Made by a program: the position numbers and the translations under genes | Source of the DNA: MFD04580-c1 sp963702995 | Lineage (GTDB): Bacteria; Planctomycetota; Phycisphaerae; Tepidisphaerales; Tepidisphaeraceae | NCBI GenBank assembly: GCA_963702995.1 | Contig: OY969783.1 | Coordinates: 124,001 to 188,000 of the forward strand | Length of the DNA: 64,000 nucleotides | Reading direction: 5' to 3' | The notes under the pieces: generated by a model | Database searches by the model: none | What the model was told of the DNA's origin: nothing | Seen by the model: only the letters and a program-made list of their open reading frames with translations | Shown here: positions 22,601 to 31,302 of the stretch, in pieces | Numbering within the stretch: position 1 is the first letter of the stretch | How the letters are laid out: the number at the start of each line of letters is the position of its first letter

Positions 22601-25092
22601 GCAGCGCCGATCGCAGCCATTGCCGCGTTATCCGCCGTCGTCGCCTGCAAGTCCAGCGTGGCCGCGTTCCCGTTCAGGGTTACTGCTAGGCCTTCCGCGC
22701 TGGCTGACGCGCTATGCAGGGACAGCTCGCTCGCTGCCAGCTTCTGGATTGCCTGCTGGAACGAGCTGTTGGTGGAGTTCCCGCCTGTGGTATCCGGAGA
22801 AGAAAGGCCATCAACGAACGCTCCAAACCCGCTGGCCGTGAAGCCGTCGGCGCCAGCCGACGCTCCGTAGGCAGTGGCGGAGAGACCGTCGTTGATGGCG
22901 GACTTCGAATGCGCGGTCCCCGCCGCCCCATAGTCGGTTTCCGCCAGGGTATCGGGGGCCGTTGCCATGCCGTCCAAGGTGTCCGCCATGGTGTTCTCGG
23001 CAGCGGAATTCGTGTCGGCGGTGGCGGCGGTTGTATCGTTACTCGCCGCAAGCCCATCGTCGGCGACGACGCCCAAATCCGCCGCGGAGGCGCCTGTGTC
23101 GATGACATCAACTGCGATATCGGCGCCAGTCCCCGTCCCGTCGAGGACGGCCGCAGCGGCATCTGCCACCGGATCGAAGGCAACCTCGACAGCCGCGGCA
23201 GTATCGGCAGCGCCCGCAGCGCCATCGGCGGCGGCGGCCGCCGTGTCAGTGGTGCCTGCCGCTAAGTCCGCGGCGCCCGCGGTGGCGTTGACTGTGGATG
23301 CCGACGCATCGGCGCCACCGGCCGCGTCGTTTGCCGTGCCGGCAGCCAGATCGCTAGCGCCCGCGGTTTGGTTCGCGGAACCTGCGGCGTTGAGGGCGCT
23401 GGTCGCCCCTTGGCCGGCACTGGCCGCCGTCGCATCCACCGGGCCGTCCGCGGAGGCGCTGCCTGCCTGCACAACGCCGGCGATTGCCGACGCTTCGTAG
23501 GTAATGGTCGACGCCAGGGTGAGCGCTGAGCCAGCGCCCGAACTGGATGTCGTGATGGCGGCGTGACCGTTGGCGGCCAAAGCTGCTGTCGCCGCGGCAG
23601 CGGCCGTCACGTTGAGCGCCTGATTGTTGCCGCCCGCGGCCAGCGCGGCTTCCCCGGTCGTCGCCGATAACAGGTTCGCGGCAAGGGCGGCGTTGATCGC
23701 CCCATTGTTTTCCGGTGTCGGCGCGTTGACTTCAGAGGAAGAGTTGTTGCCCAGCAGCGCATCCTGGAGGCTGGGGCCCGATGCCGACTGATAGGTGCCC
23801 GGCAGGGAGAGGTCGGTCAGCGGAGTATTATCCGCGATGGTTGACAGCCACTGGGCGGGGCCGGCCGTGATAGTGACGGGGTCGGCTGCGGGGTCGCTGG
23901 CGCCGGGCGCGACGGTATTGTCGCCGTTGTACGTGGCGACCCAGAAGTATTGGCCCGGCGTGAAGGCCGTAAAATTACCCGAGGTGGCGGCGCCGCCGGA
24001 GACGGATTCGGTGTCGGTGTAGAGCGGCGATCCGCTGGCGCTGTTGTTTGCGTAGAGACGGAAGGTAACGGATCCATCGTTTGGGGTGACGGCCCCGTTG
24101 AAACTGGTAACGGTGGCCTTATCGGAGATGGTTTGCGCGGCAGGAACTGTCGCAGGCTGACTGGTGGAGGTGACGTTCGGCACGCCGCCGACAACCACGA
24201 AACCGTCACCGCCGGAGGTGACGGATTCGGTCGTGAGCGTGAACGAGGATCGGATGAACGAACCGCCGCCGCCGCCCGGGCCGCCGCCGTTACCGTTGCC
24301 ACCGGCGCCGCCGGAAAAACCGCCGCCGCCCCCGCCCCCATCGGCGCCGCCACCGCCGCCGCCCCCGAAGCCGCCATCCGGAGTGGGGAAGAGTCGAGTC
24401 TTGTCACCCGCGCCACCGGCGAAGTTGAATGCGCCGCTGCCGCCAAGCCCGCCCGTGCTGAGGCCAAATCCGAATTGCGGCTCCGGGAAGCCTAAGCCGG
24501 AACCGAACCACCCGCCACCGCCGCCGCCATCGTTGGTTCCGGAAATCCCCCCGGATCCACCCTGGCCATTGATTCCGGCCACTCCGTCAAATGAGTTCCC
24601 GAAACTTAGCCCTGCCGTCCCGAGTTGCGCGTCGCCTCCATTAAAGTTCGCGAAGGCGTTCCCACCACCCCCGCCGCCGCCACCGCCGGCGACGACCAAC
24701 GGCGCAACGGAGCCGGGCTGGAACACGAACGTGCCCCCGCCGCCCCCGAAGCCGCCGAGCCCCAGCCCGGCCGAGCCGGTACCGCCGACCGCAATGTTCA
24801 ATTGCGCGCCCTTGAGGAGTGTGACTTGGCCGGTAATGACCGCCCCCAGACCGCCCTTGGACGCGATAATGCTTCCGCCGCCCTTGGCGCCGGCCGCGGT
24901 AACGGAATACTGGCCTGTGAACGGAGCCGTGAACGTCTGAATGTTTCCGACGAGGCCGAAAGTCGTCAGCATCACCCGAGGCTCCATTGCCTCGATCGAT
25001 TCCTGTATGGCATGACGCCCCCGACGGCGTGCCTGCCGTAACACCTGCGATGCCCGGACGGAGTTTCGACGGCGACTCGGATGGATTCCCAT
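16661..25092 (-). CDS. Giant LEPR-XLL surface protein with split, degenerate PI-PLC-like domain, heptad rod, MBG repeats and beta-helix; broken by one TAG and one frameshift
   Basis: The locus would encode about 2,810 residues. IEAMEPRVMLTT (residues 33-44) is the LEPR-XLL signature. A glycine-rich domain follows (about 60-300, several GGGGGGG runs), then an Ig-like domain (about 310-420). Around residue 431 LSLPGTYQS begins a PI-PLC X-like domain that resumes near residue 1080 (ADQLQAGVRSLDLRGATV, FLQANPSESIVVSLSANE, LGDVRGKIVFV). In between is a rod of about seventy heptads. The catalytic His of PGTHDS is Tyr, and the second (HHG in Bacillus cereus PI-PLC) is NSG, so it is probably inactive. 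Six MBG-like repeats (VNPVNITFGTALQNSQLSG type) follow, then a beta-helix with a choice-of-anchor Q-like stretch (CTLSGNSSSSVGGAI; YGGPTPTMPLLPGSPAIGAG) and Ig-like units. A TAG at 22042-22044 is in frame with both sides. The phase shifts near 18905. A cell-surface structural or adhesive role is inferred. Confidence 0.75.
21925..23470 (-). repeat. Array of about seventy Asp/Ala heptads (21-bp coding repeat)
   Basis: Within the giant gene the protein has an exact seven-residue period with consensus D-x-[AT]-A-x-x-A, for example DLAAGTT-DTAAAAA-DGAAGAA and DATATAM-DKTASGL-DDSAAAA. A non-repeat stretch (about 22650-22830) divides it into two blocks. No helix breaker dominates, so a long Ala-rich helical rod or coiled coil is likely. 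The in-frame TAG at 22042-22044 falls at the fifth position of a heptad (DKAA-stop-DA). Confidence 0.8.
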
Positions 25093-25475
25093 TATTGCTT
25101 TCTTCGTTTAGAGCGACGGGCGGACAACCGGAACGGAGCGACGTGCAACGGCGCAGTGCAACCGGAAGACGGCGCAGGTCACTTGATTGGCTAGACTACG
25201 CCCTGTTTGACTCTTGCGACTATGTGGTGCTTGTAACAAAGGCGGCCAACGGATAGCAATCAATTAATAGATCCTAAATATGCCGCGTCGCGTCGGCTCC
25301 GATTGAATCTCACTTCACTCGACTCCCGCGCGAAGGCAGGCGAGGACGCTCCAAGATAGGAGCCGAAAACCGCGTTCTAGTTCGTAGGATCGTGTTGAGG
25401 CTAACTGCCTGATTTTCATCTTCCCAAGGCGAGGCGCAGCCTCATGAAGAACTATCTCGTGCAAGCAGAGGCGCA
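25093..25475. other. Divergent intergenic region
   Basis: No gene is supported. It must hold the promoters of the giant minus-strand gene and of the plus-strand gene at 25476. An AT-rich stretch around 25250-25285 (CAATTAATAGATCC then TAAATATG) stands out in the GC-rich background and is the best promoter candidate. Confidence 0.4.
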
Positions 25476-26897
25476 TTGACATCTTTTGCACGGCAAATCG
25501 GCTCGTTCGCCGTTCGCGGCCGCCGAATGGCGGCGTGGGCGCTGACCGTTCTAACGGCCGGTGCGCCGGCGGCTTTCGCCGAAGACTGGACGAATTGGCG
25601 CGGCCCGTCCGGGGCGGGCGTCTCGAACGAGAAGGTCGCGCTGATCGATTGGGCGGCCGATCGGAACGTCCGCTGGCGGACGCCCCTGCCCGACCGGGGC
25701 AATTCCACGCCCGTCGTCGCCGGCGATCGCGTCTTCGTTACGCAAGCTGTCGATGCCGACCATCGACGAACGGTGATGTGCTTCTCCAAAAGCGACGGGA
25801 AGCTGTTGTGGCAATCCGGGTTGATGTACGGCCAGCACGAGCCGACCAACGCCCAGAACCCATACTGTTCGGCGTCGCCTGTGACGGACGGCAGTCGCGT
25901 GATCGCATATTTCGGGTCGGCGGGGCTTGTTTGCTACGACATTGATGGACATGAGGCCTGGCGCCGCGACATCGGCGTTGTCGATTCCTGGCAGGGGAGC
26001 GGTTCGTCGCCAGTCCTTTTCGAAGACCTCTGCATCCTGAATGCCGGCCCTGGGACGGCGGCGGCGCTGATCGCTGTTCGCAAGGCGACCGGCGAGGGGG
26101 TCTGGCGGGTCACGCCGCCAAAAGTCGGCGGTGAAGGGGCGGCCGGTGGCGGCCCACCCCGCGCGGATGGGGGCTTCGACAACGCCATCACCTCGGCCGA
26201 CCCAAGCGGCAAAGGGGGGTTCCTCGGCTCCTGGAGCACACCGGTGATCGTCCCGTCAAGCGCGGGGGACGTGCTGATTGTGACCCATGCACTGAGGGCG
26301 ATCGCTTACGAGCCACGGACCGGCCGCGAGGTCTGGTCATGCGGCGGGTTGCCGGAACAGGCGTTCGCGTCGCCGGCGGTGGGGGAGGGCGTTATCGTGG
26401 CGGCCGGTCATAAACTGGCGGGCGGGGGGACGCGGCTCACCGGGATTCGCCTCGGGGGCCACGGCGACGTCACGGCGACGCATCGACTCTGGCAGACCGA
26501 TCTCCCGAAGGAATGCGTCGGTTCGGGGGTCATCGTCGGCCGCCACTTCTATGCCGTGACGCAGTTTGGCTCGATCTTCTGCATTGATGTGGAGACGGGG
26601 AAGAAACTGACCGAAAAGCGGCTCGCCGGCCGCGGAAGCCTCGCAGGCTCCTGGTCGTCGCTTGTGGCGGCGGACGGGAAGCTGCTCGTCCCGAACCATT
26701 CCGGTGAGGTCTTCATCTTCAAGGCAACGCCAGAGCTGGAGATGCTCGCATCCAACTCCCTCGCCGACGAGCCGACATGCGCCTCCTTGGCACTGTCGGA
26801 CGGAGAGTTGTTCCTTCGGACGTACAAGTCGCTCTGGTGCATCGGTCCGCCGCGCAAGTCAGGGCCCATTCCAGGCAAGATTGCCGGTCGGCGGTGA
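25476..26897 (+). CDS. Exported PQQ-like beta-propeller protein
   Basis: A 473-codon protein with a signal sequence (RMAAWALTVLTAGAPAAFA) and the planctomycete motif DWTNWRGPSGAGVS after the cleavage site. PQQ/BamB-type blades are visible: GNSTPVVAGDRVFV, CFSKSDGKLLWQ, VCYDIDGHEAWRRDIG, AIAYEPRTGREVWSCGG and IFCIDVETGKKL. Relatives are beta-propellers in the periplasm or outer membrane; PQQ binding is not assured because catalytic residues of the dehydrogenases are not recognisable. The TTG at 25476 has AGAGG four bases upstream; ATG 25527 is an alternative. The last codons (about GPIPGKIAGRR) lie in the dispersed element copy at 26868, so its C-terminus is repeat-derived. Confidence 0.85.
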   Translation: MTSFARQIGSFAVRGRRMAAWALTVLTAGAPAAFAEDWTNWRGPSGAGVSNEKVALIDWAADRNVRWRTPLPDRGNSTPVVAGDRVFVTQAVDADHRRTVMCFSKSDGKLLWQSGLMYGQHEPTNAQNPYCSASPVTDGSRVIAYFGSAGLVCYDIDGHEAWRRDIGVVDSWQGSGSSPVLFEDLCILNAGPGTAAALIAVRKATGEGVWRVTPPKVGGEGAAGGGPPRADGGFDNAITSADPSGKGGFLGSWSTPVIVPSSAGDVLIVTHALRAIAYEPRTGREVWSCGGLPEQAFASPAVGEGVIVAAGHKLAGGGTRLTGIRLGGHGDVTATHRLWQTDLPKECVGSGVIVGRHFYAVTQFGSIFCIDVETGKKLTEKRLAGRGSLAGSWSSLVAADGKLLVPNHSGEVFIFKATPELEMLASNSLADEPTCASLALSDGELFLRTYKSLWCIGPPRKSGPIPGKIAGRR

Positions 26898-27030
26898 TGC
26901 GATCCGGCGTGCCGCCGGTGCCCTCCCCGGCGGACGTCTTTCGGGGACCTCCAAGACCGCCGGTGAGGGCACCGGCGCCACTCTGATTCGCGAGCGTACC
27001 CGCTGATTTTTCGATCGAGCGGACCAGTAG
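26868..27030. repeat. Dispersed inverted-repeat element A, copy 2
   Basis: Arms 26909-26933 and 26957-26981 are near-perfect reverse complements and match the copy at 5083-5154. Upstream TTCCAGGCAAGATTGC and downstream GCGTACCCGCTGATTT flanks also match copy 1. It overlaps the 3' end of the preceding gene and lies between convergent genes. Confidence 0.8.
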
Positions 27031-27117
27031 GGGCTTATTGCCGGTCCCGGCGGCGCGGTGGCCTGACCGAGACGCTTACCCGTTCCGTCGTCGGCCTCAT
27101 CGGGCGGACCACGGAAC

Positions 27118-28292
27118 TCATGGGCGTGGCGCAAGGTGGATGACCCGAATGCGATGGCTCTCGCTGTCACCGACGAAGATCGCGCCGTCGGTGTCAACGA
27201 AGATGCCGTGCGGACGGGTGAAGCGGCAGGCGAGGGGGTCGCCGTCGGCGCGTCCCCTTTCTCGCCCGTCCCGGCGATGCGCTCGATCGTCCCTTTTACG
27301 GGGTCGATCCGGCGGATGGAGTGGCTTTCGGTATCCGCGAGGTAGACCAGGCCGTCGGGGCCGATGCTGATCCCCTTGGGCCCGGAGAGCTGCGCCGTCT
27401 GGGCCGGCCCGGAGGGCGGCGCCGGGCCACCTTTGCCGGCGCCGGCGACGTGGTGAAGCGTGCCCGTCGCAAGGTCGAGCACATAGACGGCGTTACCTTC
27501 CCGAAGCGCGAGCCAGAGGGCTCCGTGTGAATCAAACGCGATCGTGCGCGGCCCGTTCAGCGGCGCGGTGGCGAACAGGGCTCCGTCGGGCGTGGGGAGG
27601 CGCTGGCCCGTTCCGGCGAAGGTGGAGATGACGCCGGTCCTCGCATCAACGCGGCGGATTCGGTGGTTGGCGATGTCGCAGATGAACAAGTCGCCGGCGG
27701 CGTCCAGAGCGATACTGTGGGGCTGCTGAAGCTGGGCGCTGGTTGCGGGGCCGCCGTCACCGGCGAAGCCGGGCTTGCCGTTCCCGGCGATGGTCGAGAT
27801 GACTCCCGTTTTCGCATCGACCCGCCGGACGACGTTGTTCCGCATCTCGACGAAGACCATGTCCCCGGCCCTGTCGAAGCGGATCTCGTACGGCTCGTTG
27901 AGCAGGGCGCCGAGGGCCGGGCCGCCGTCACCCGCGTACCCTTTTTTCCCCGGCGTACCGGCGACGGTCGAGATGACCCCGTCCGGGCCGATCCGGCGGA
28001 TGACCTGATTATCGGTATCGCAAAAATACAGCGCCTTGTCCGGCCCCCGCGTGAGGCCGAAGGGGTCGTTTACCTGCGCCGCGGGCGCCGGGCCACCGTC
28101 GCCCGAAAAGCCTTTGACGCCCGTCCCCGTCACCGTCTGAATCGTCGCGCCCCCGGACGACGCTTTGAGGTCGGATGTCGCCGACGCGACCGCAATCACC
28201 ACCGCAACCACCAGCGTCATGTTTGCCAGCAGGGATCGGCATGAGCGTCCAACGACGCGAGCGTGGCGTAGAGTAAAAACCCGACGAAGCAT
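27118..28292 (-). CDS. Exported NHL-repeat beta-propeller protein, one frameshift
   Basis: The start at 28292 has GGAGG five bases upstream and opens a signal/anchor segment (ANMTLVVAVVIAVASA). NHL-type repeats follow, each with a GFSGDGGPA-like loop and an RRIGPDGVISTVAG or RRVDAKTGVISTIAG strand; at least six blades are visible. Near 27255 the phase changes: GTIERIAGTGEKGD in one frame continues as GDPLACRFTRPHGIFVDTDG and ends SHRIRVIHLAPRP in another, with the real stop at 27118-27120. Without that shift the frame would run on into the dispersed repeat at 26.9 kb. NHL propellers are binding scaffolds; the ligand is unknown. It ends the minus-strand run that begins with murI. Confidence 0.85.
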
Positions 28293-28368
28293 GGAACCTC
28301 CCGGCGCCCGTTCAGATGGGGTGGAGCCGACCCACCCGAGGAAGCGCCCGCAGGGACTTATAACATCC

Positions 28369-28575
28369 TCAGGCCGGGTCGTATCCCTGGCCTCCCCAGG
28401 GATGGCAGCGGCCGATGCGCTTGATCGCTCGCCACGCGCCGCGCCACGGCCCATATCGAGACACCGCGTCGATCGCGTACTGGCTGCAACTGGGCGTATA
28501 CCGGCACTGACCGCCGAGGAGCCGGCCGACAGTCTCACGGTAGAGCAGGACGAGGAAGATCAACAGGCGGCTCAT
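28369..28575 (-). CDS. yidD: Membrane protein insertion efficiency factor YidD
   Basis: 68 codons, the usual length for YidD. The signature CRYTPSCSQYAIDAVSRYGP followed by GRCHPWGGQGYDPA is diagnostic. The N-terminus (MSRLLIFLVLLYRETVG) is an amphipathic/membrane-associating helix. YidD assists YidC in inserting membrane proteins. In many bacteria it sits with rnpA and yidC near the origin; here it is between a QueC-like gene (31 bp upstream) and an NHL gene, so the classic linkage is lost. Confidence 0.96.
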   Translation of the reverse strand: MSRLLIFLVLLYRETVGRLLGGQCRYTPSCSQYAIDAVSRYGPWRGAWRAIKRIGRCHPWGGQGYDPA

Positions 28576-28605
28576 TGACCGGATTCTATCCCGTCGCGGC
28601 GGCGA

Positions 28606-29298
28606 TCACGGCCTTCGCGCCGGCCGCATTGGGTCGGGCTTGGCGGCCTGCTGGAAGGCGACCTCGCGGAAGCGGCAGGATCGGCAGGCCCAGCAGGGCT
28701 CGGCCCCTTCTTCCATGCAGCTCCAGGCTTTGTCGAACGGCGCCTGGGCCTGATACCCCACGTCAACCACCTGCCACGGCTCAAGCTCCAGCAGCGGGGT
28801 GATGATCTCCAGCTCGGCAAGCCCGCAGGGGAGCTGAAGCATCTCGGCCCAGATCTGCACGAATTCGGTCGCCTGGGCCAGGTCGTCGCCGGGGTTCCGA
28901 TCGGGGTTCTTGCTCCCGACGCCGCCGATGCGCAGCCCCAGAAAGATGGCGGCCGCGTGGTACTGGGCGGCACATCGGCCGGCCGCGGCAAGGAGCGGCA
29001 GCAGCTCGATCATCTGTGTCGAGACCCCGTCCGACTGCCGCGGAGCGGCCGCGCCAGACGAACCCGTCGCGCTCTTGCCCGCCGTCAGCGCCGACAGATA
29101 GGGCATCTGAAGCGTGTGCTCGCGGTACGGTTTGAAGTGGGCAACCTGCTGCTCGTAGGCGGCGCGGGCTCTGGAGGTGGCGCGGATGCCGGGGTCGGCG
29201 AAGAGGAGGACCGTTCGGAATCTCTGCGCTGCCAGGGCGGTGGCGACCGCCGAATTCAGGCCGCCGTTGTTCAGGACGATCGCAAGGTCTTTCGCCAT
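28606..29298 (-). CDS. QueC-like PP-loop ATPase (7-cyano-7-deazaguanine synthase family) with altered P-loop
   Basis: A 230-codon protein starting MAKDLAIVLNNGGLNSAVAT. The C-terminal CWACRSCRFREVAFQQA matches the zinc-binding C-x2-C-x2-C region of QueC. The order of the remaining motifs (LLFADPG, YLSALTAG, ITPLLELEPWQVVDVG) also fits. QueC converts 7-carboxy-7-deazaguanine to preQ0 using ATP. The PP-loop, normally SGGLDS, reads NGGLNS: Ser and Asp are both replaced by Asn, which should disturb ATP adenylation. It may therefore be a divergent paralogue with another role. It lies 70 bp after the alcohol dehydrogenase gene and 30 bp before yidD on the minus strand. Confidence 0.75.
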   Translation of the reverse strand: MAKDLAIVLNNGGLNSAVATALAAQRFRTVLLFADPGIRATSRARAAYEQQVAHFKPYREHTLQMPYLSALTAGKSATGSSGAAAPRQSDGVSTQMIELLPLLAAAGRCAAQYHAAAIFLGLRIGGVGSKNPDRNPGDDLAQATEFVQIWAEMLQLPCGLAELEIITPLLELEPWQVVDVGYQAQAPFDKAWSCMEEGAEPCWACRSCRFREVAFQQAAKPDPMRPARRP

Positions 29299-29368
29299 GG
29301 GTTTCCGCGAAATAACGCCACGGAGGTTCCAAGGCGTTGCCGGAGCGCTTGTCACATCGTCAGCGGCT

Positions 29369-30322
29369 TTACATTGTCAACAACACTTTCAGCGCGCCGG
29401 GGCGGGCGGCGTACTCCATCGCCTCCACGCCTTGCTCGATCTTCATGCGCCGGCTGATCAGGCTCGTCACGTCGATCCGCTTCTCGGCCAGCGCCTTGAT
29501 CGCCTCGCGAAACGGCCCACACCGGCTGCCAACGACGTTGATCTCGTCGATCACGAGCGGCGCGAGGTTCAGGCTCTTGCCGGAGGCGAACGTGCTCTTG
29601 AGCACGATCGTCCCACGCGGCCGCACAATCTGCATCGCCAGCTCAAAGCCCGCGGCGCTCCCCGTGCAGTCAACCACCACGTCCTGATCATGTCGCGGGA
29701 TGATGTCGGCCAGCGGGCGGCTGCGAATGGACCAGCGCTCGCACAGCGCGAGCTTATCCGCGTGCTTGCCGATCACCCGAACCGGGCAGCCCGCATCCCG
29801 CAGCACCTGCGCGACGAGCAGCCCAAGCCTCCCGTCGCCCAGGACGGTCGCCCAGGTGCGGGCGTCCAGCTTGACCTGCTTCAGGATCTGAAACGCGGCC
29901 GCCAGCGGCTCGACGAAGACCGCGGCGTCGTCGTCGACCGACTTGGGCAGCACATGCAGGTTCACGGCTGGAAGGCGGACGAAGTCGGCGAACGCCCCGT
30001 CATGATTGAGGATCCCGAGGACGGATCGGTCCCGGCAATGGTTTGACAGCCCCGAGACGCAGAGGTCGCAGCGGCCGCAGACAACATTGATCTCGCCACA
30101 GACGCGCTGGCCAACCAGATGCGGCTCGACCGACGAGACGACGTCGGCGACGAACTCGTGGCCGAGAATGCCCCGGAACCCCATGTACCCTTTGGTGATC
30201 TCCAGATCCGTGGCGCAGATCCCGGCCTGGCGGACGCGCAGCAGCGTATCGCCCTTGGGGGCCGGCGGCTCGGCGTGGCGAGGTTGGAACGACAGGGACT
30301 GATCGAAGACCAACGCGCGCAT
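29369..30322 (-). CDS. Zinc-dependent medium-chain alcohol dehydrogenase
   Basis: 317 codons from ATG 30322. GICATDLEITKGY holds the catalytic-zinc Cys, GHEFVADV the conserved Gly-His-Glu, and CGRCDLCVSGLSNHC the four Cys of the structural zinc. VLGDGRLGLLVAQVL is the Rossmann nucleotide-binding turn. This is the threonine/sorbitol-dehydrogenase branch of the MDR superfamily; it oxidises a secondary alcohol or polyol with NAD(P)+, but the substrate cannot be told. It is slightly shorter than the usual 340-350 residues. It is flanked on the same strand by a HEAT-repeat lipoprotein gene (72 bp upstream) and a QueC-like gene. Confidence 0.9.
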   Translation of the reverse strand: MRALVFDQSLSFQPRHAEPPAPKGDTLLRVRQAGICATDLEITKGYMGFRGILGHEFVADVVSSVEPHLVGQRVCGEINVVCGRCDLCVSGLSNHCRDRSVLGILNHDGAFADFVRLPAVNLHVLPKSVDDDAAVFVEPLAAAFQILKQVKLDARTWATVLGDGRLGLLVAQVLRDAGCPVRVIGKHADKLALCERWSIRSRPLADIIPRHDQDVVVDCTGSAAGFELAMQIVRPRGTIVLKSTFASGKSLNLAPLVIDEINVVGSRCGPFREAIKALAEKRIDVTSLISRRMKIEQGVEAMEYAARPGALKVLLTM

Positions 30323-30393
30323 AGAGGGTTTTCGAAAGATGCGACGAAAATCGACGTCCTGATCGCCGCCCCAACGAATCGCCGGCGCCCCGA

Positions 30394-31176
30394 TCAGCCG
30401 AGCGGCTTATCCGGGCCGCTGAGGTAGGCGAGCCATGCCGCCTCGTCAAACTTCATGTCCTTGCCGGTGATGAGATTCAGGCTCTTGCGGGACTGCCAGG
30501 CGATCGCGAAATCCCGGTCGGCCAATTGGCCGACGAGCGTCCGGGCGACTTCGAGGCTCTTGTAATGGCGCAGCGCGTCGGCGGCGGCGATGCGGATGTC
30601 CTTGTTCTCGTCGGGCTTGGTGAGGAGCTTCAACAGCGGATCGACCGCTTCGGGGTCGGAGGCGTGCAGCAGCGCCTTGCACCCCTCCAGGCGGATTTGT
30701 TCGTTCGGGTCGGAGAGGGCTTTCACAAAAATCGAGGTCGCGTTCTTATCGCGGCTGACGTTGAGTGATCGGATCGCCGTGGCGCGGACGAGCGGGTCGG
30801 GGTCCAGGCGGGCGATCTGCTCGTAGCGCGTCGTGTAGGGCGGCTTGCGGCCGAAATCCTTGGCGGCCAGGCGGTTGATGCCGAGCCTGCGGCCGTCCGG
30901 GTCGGGCGACTCCATCAGGATCGCGGCCTTGTCGGGCCCGTTGCCGCTGAAGTTATCGACCATGTCCTGGAACTTGTCGCCGATCGACGCGACGCCGGAC
31001 TCCACGCCCGCGACGCTCCGGTCAATCACGTTGCGCGGGTGCGATTCGTTCGGCTTCTCCAGGCCGGCCGACGTGCGCGCGTCGGTGCGTTCCTGCTGGG
31101 AACAGCCGCCCACGGCGGAGAAGAGGCCGAGCAGGGTCAGCCCGGTAACGCAGGCGAAACGAGTCGGAATATGCAT
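30394..31176 (-). CDS. HEAT-repeat lipoprotein
   Basis: About 260 residues. The N-terminus (MHIPTRFACVTGLTLLGLFS then AVGGC) is a lipoprotein signal with lipobox VGGC. From about residue 95 on there are HEAT/PBS-type helical pairs: DPDPLVRATAIRSLNVSRD, DPNEQIRLEGCKALLHASDP and NKDIRIAAADALRHYKS. HEAT arrays mediate protein binding; partners are unknown. The start at 31176 is preferred over one six codons upstream because it opens on the signal peptide. It sits between murI and the alcohol dehydrogenase gene, on the same strand. Confidence 0.85.
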   Translation of the reverse strand: MHIPTRFACVTGLTLLGLFSAVGGCSQQERTDARTSAGLEKPNESHPRNVIDRSVAGVESGVASIGDKFQDMVDNFSGNGPDKAAILMESPDPDGRRLGINRLAAKDFGRKPPYTTRYEQIARLDPDPLVRATAIRSLNVSRDKNATSIFVKALSDPNEQIRLEGCKALLHASDPEAVDPLLKLLTKPDENKDIRIAAADALRHYKSLEVARTLVGQLADRDFAIAWQSRKSLNLITGKDMKFDEAAWLAYLSGPDKPLG

Positions 31177-31233
31177 GGTGGAAGGGTGAAGCATTAAAGT
31201 CGGTCGGGGTACGAAAGCGCCGAAAGCGACGCC

Positions 31234-31302
31234 GCCCGCTCAGGCCGGCATTCGTCGCCCGCTCAGGCCGGCATTCGTCGCCCGCTCAGGCCGGCATCCG
31301 GA
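31234..31302. repeat. 23-bp tandem repeat overlapping the murI stop codon
   Basis: Three head-to-tail units of GCCCGCTCAGGCCGGCATTC (plus GTC). The first two are identical; the third, which contains the real murI stop and last codons, matches for 18 bases. The 3' end of the gene has thus been duplicated twice downstream of the coding region. Confidence 0.9.

Noticed and set aside
21925..23470. Multiple plus-strand frames through the heptad array
   Set aside because: They arise from the 21-bp periodicity of the minus-strand gene and begin or end arbitrarily.
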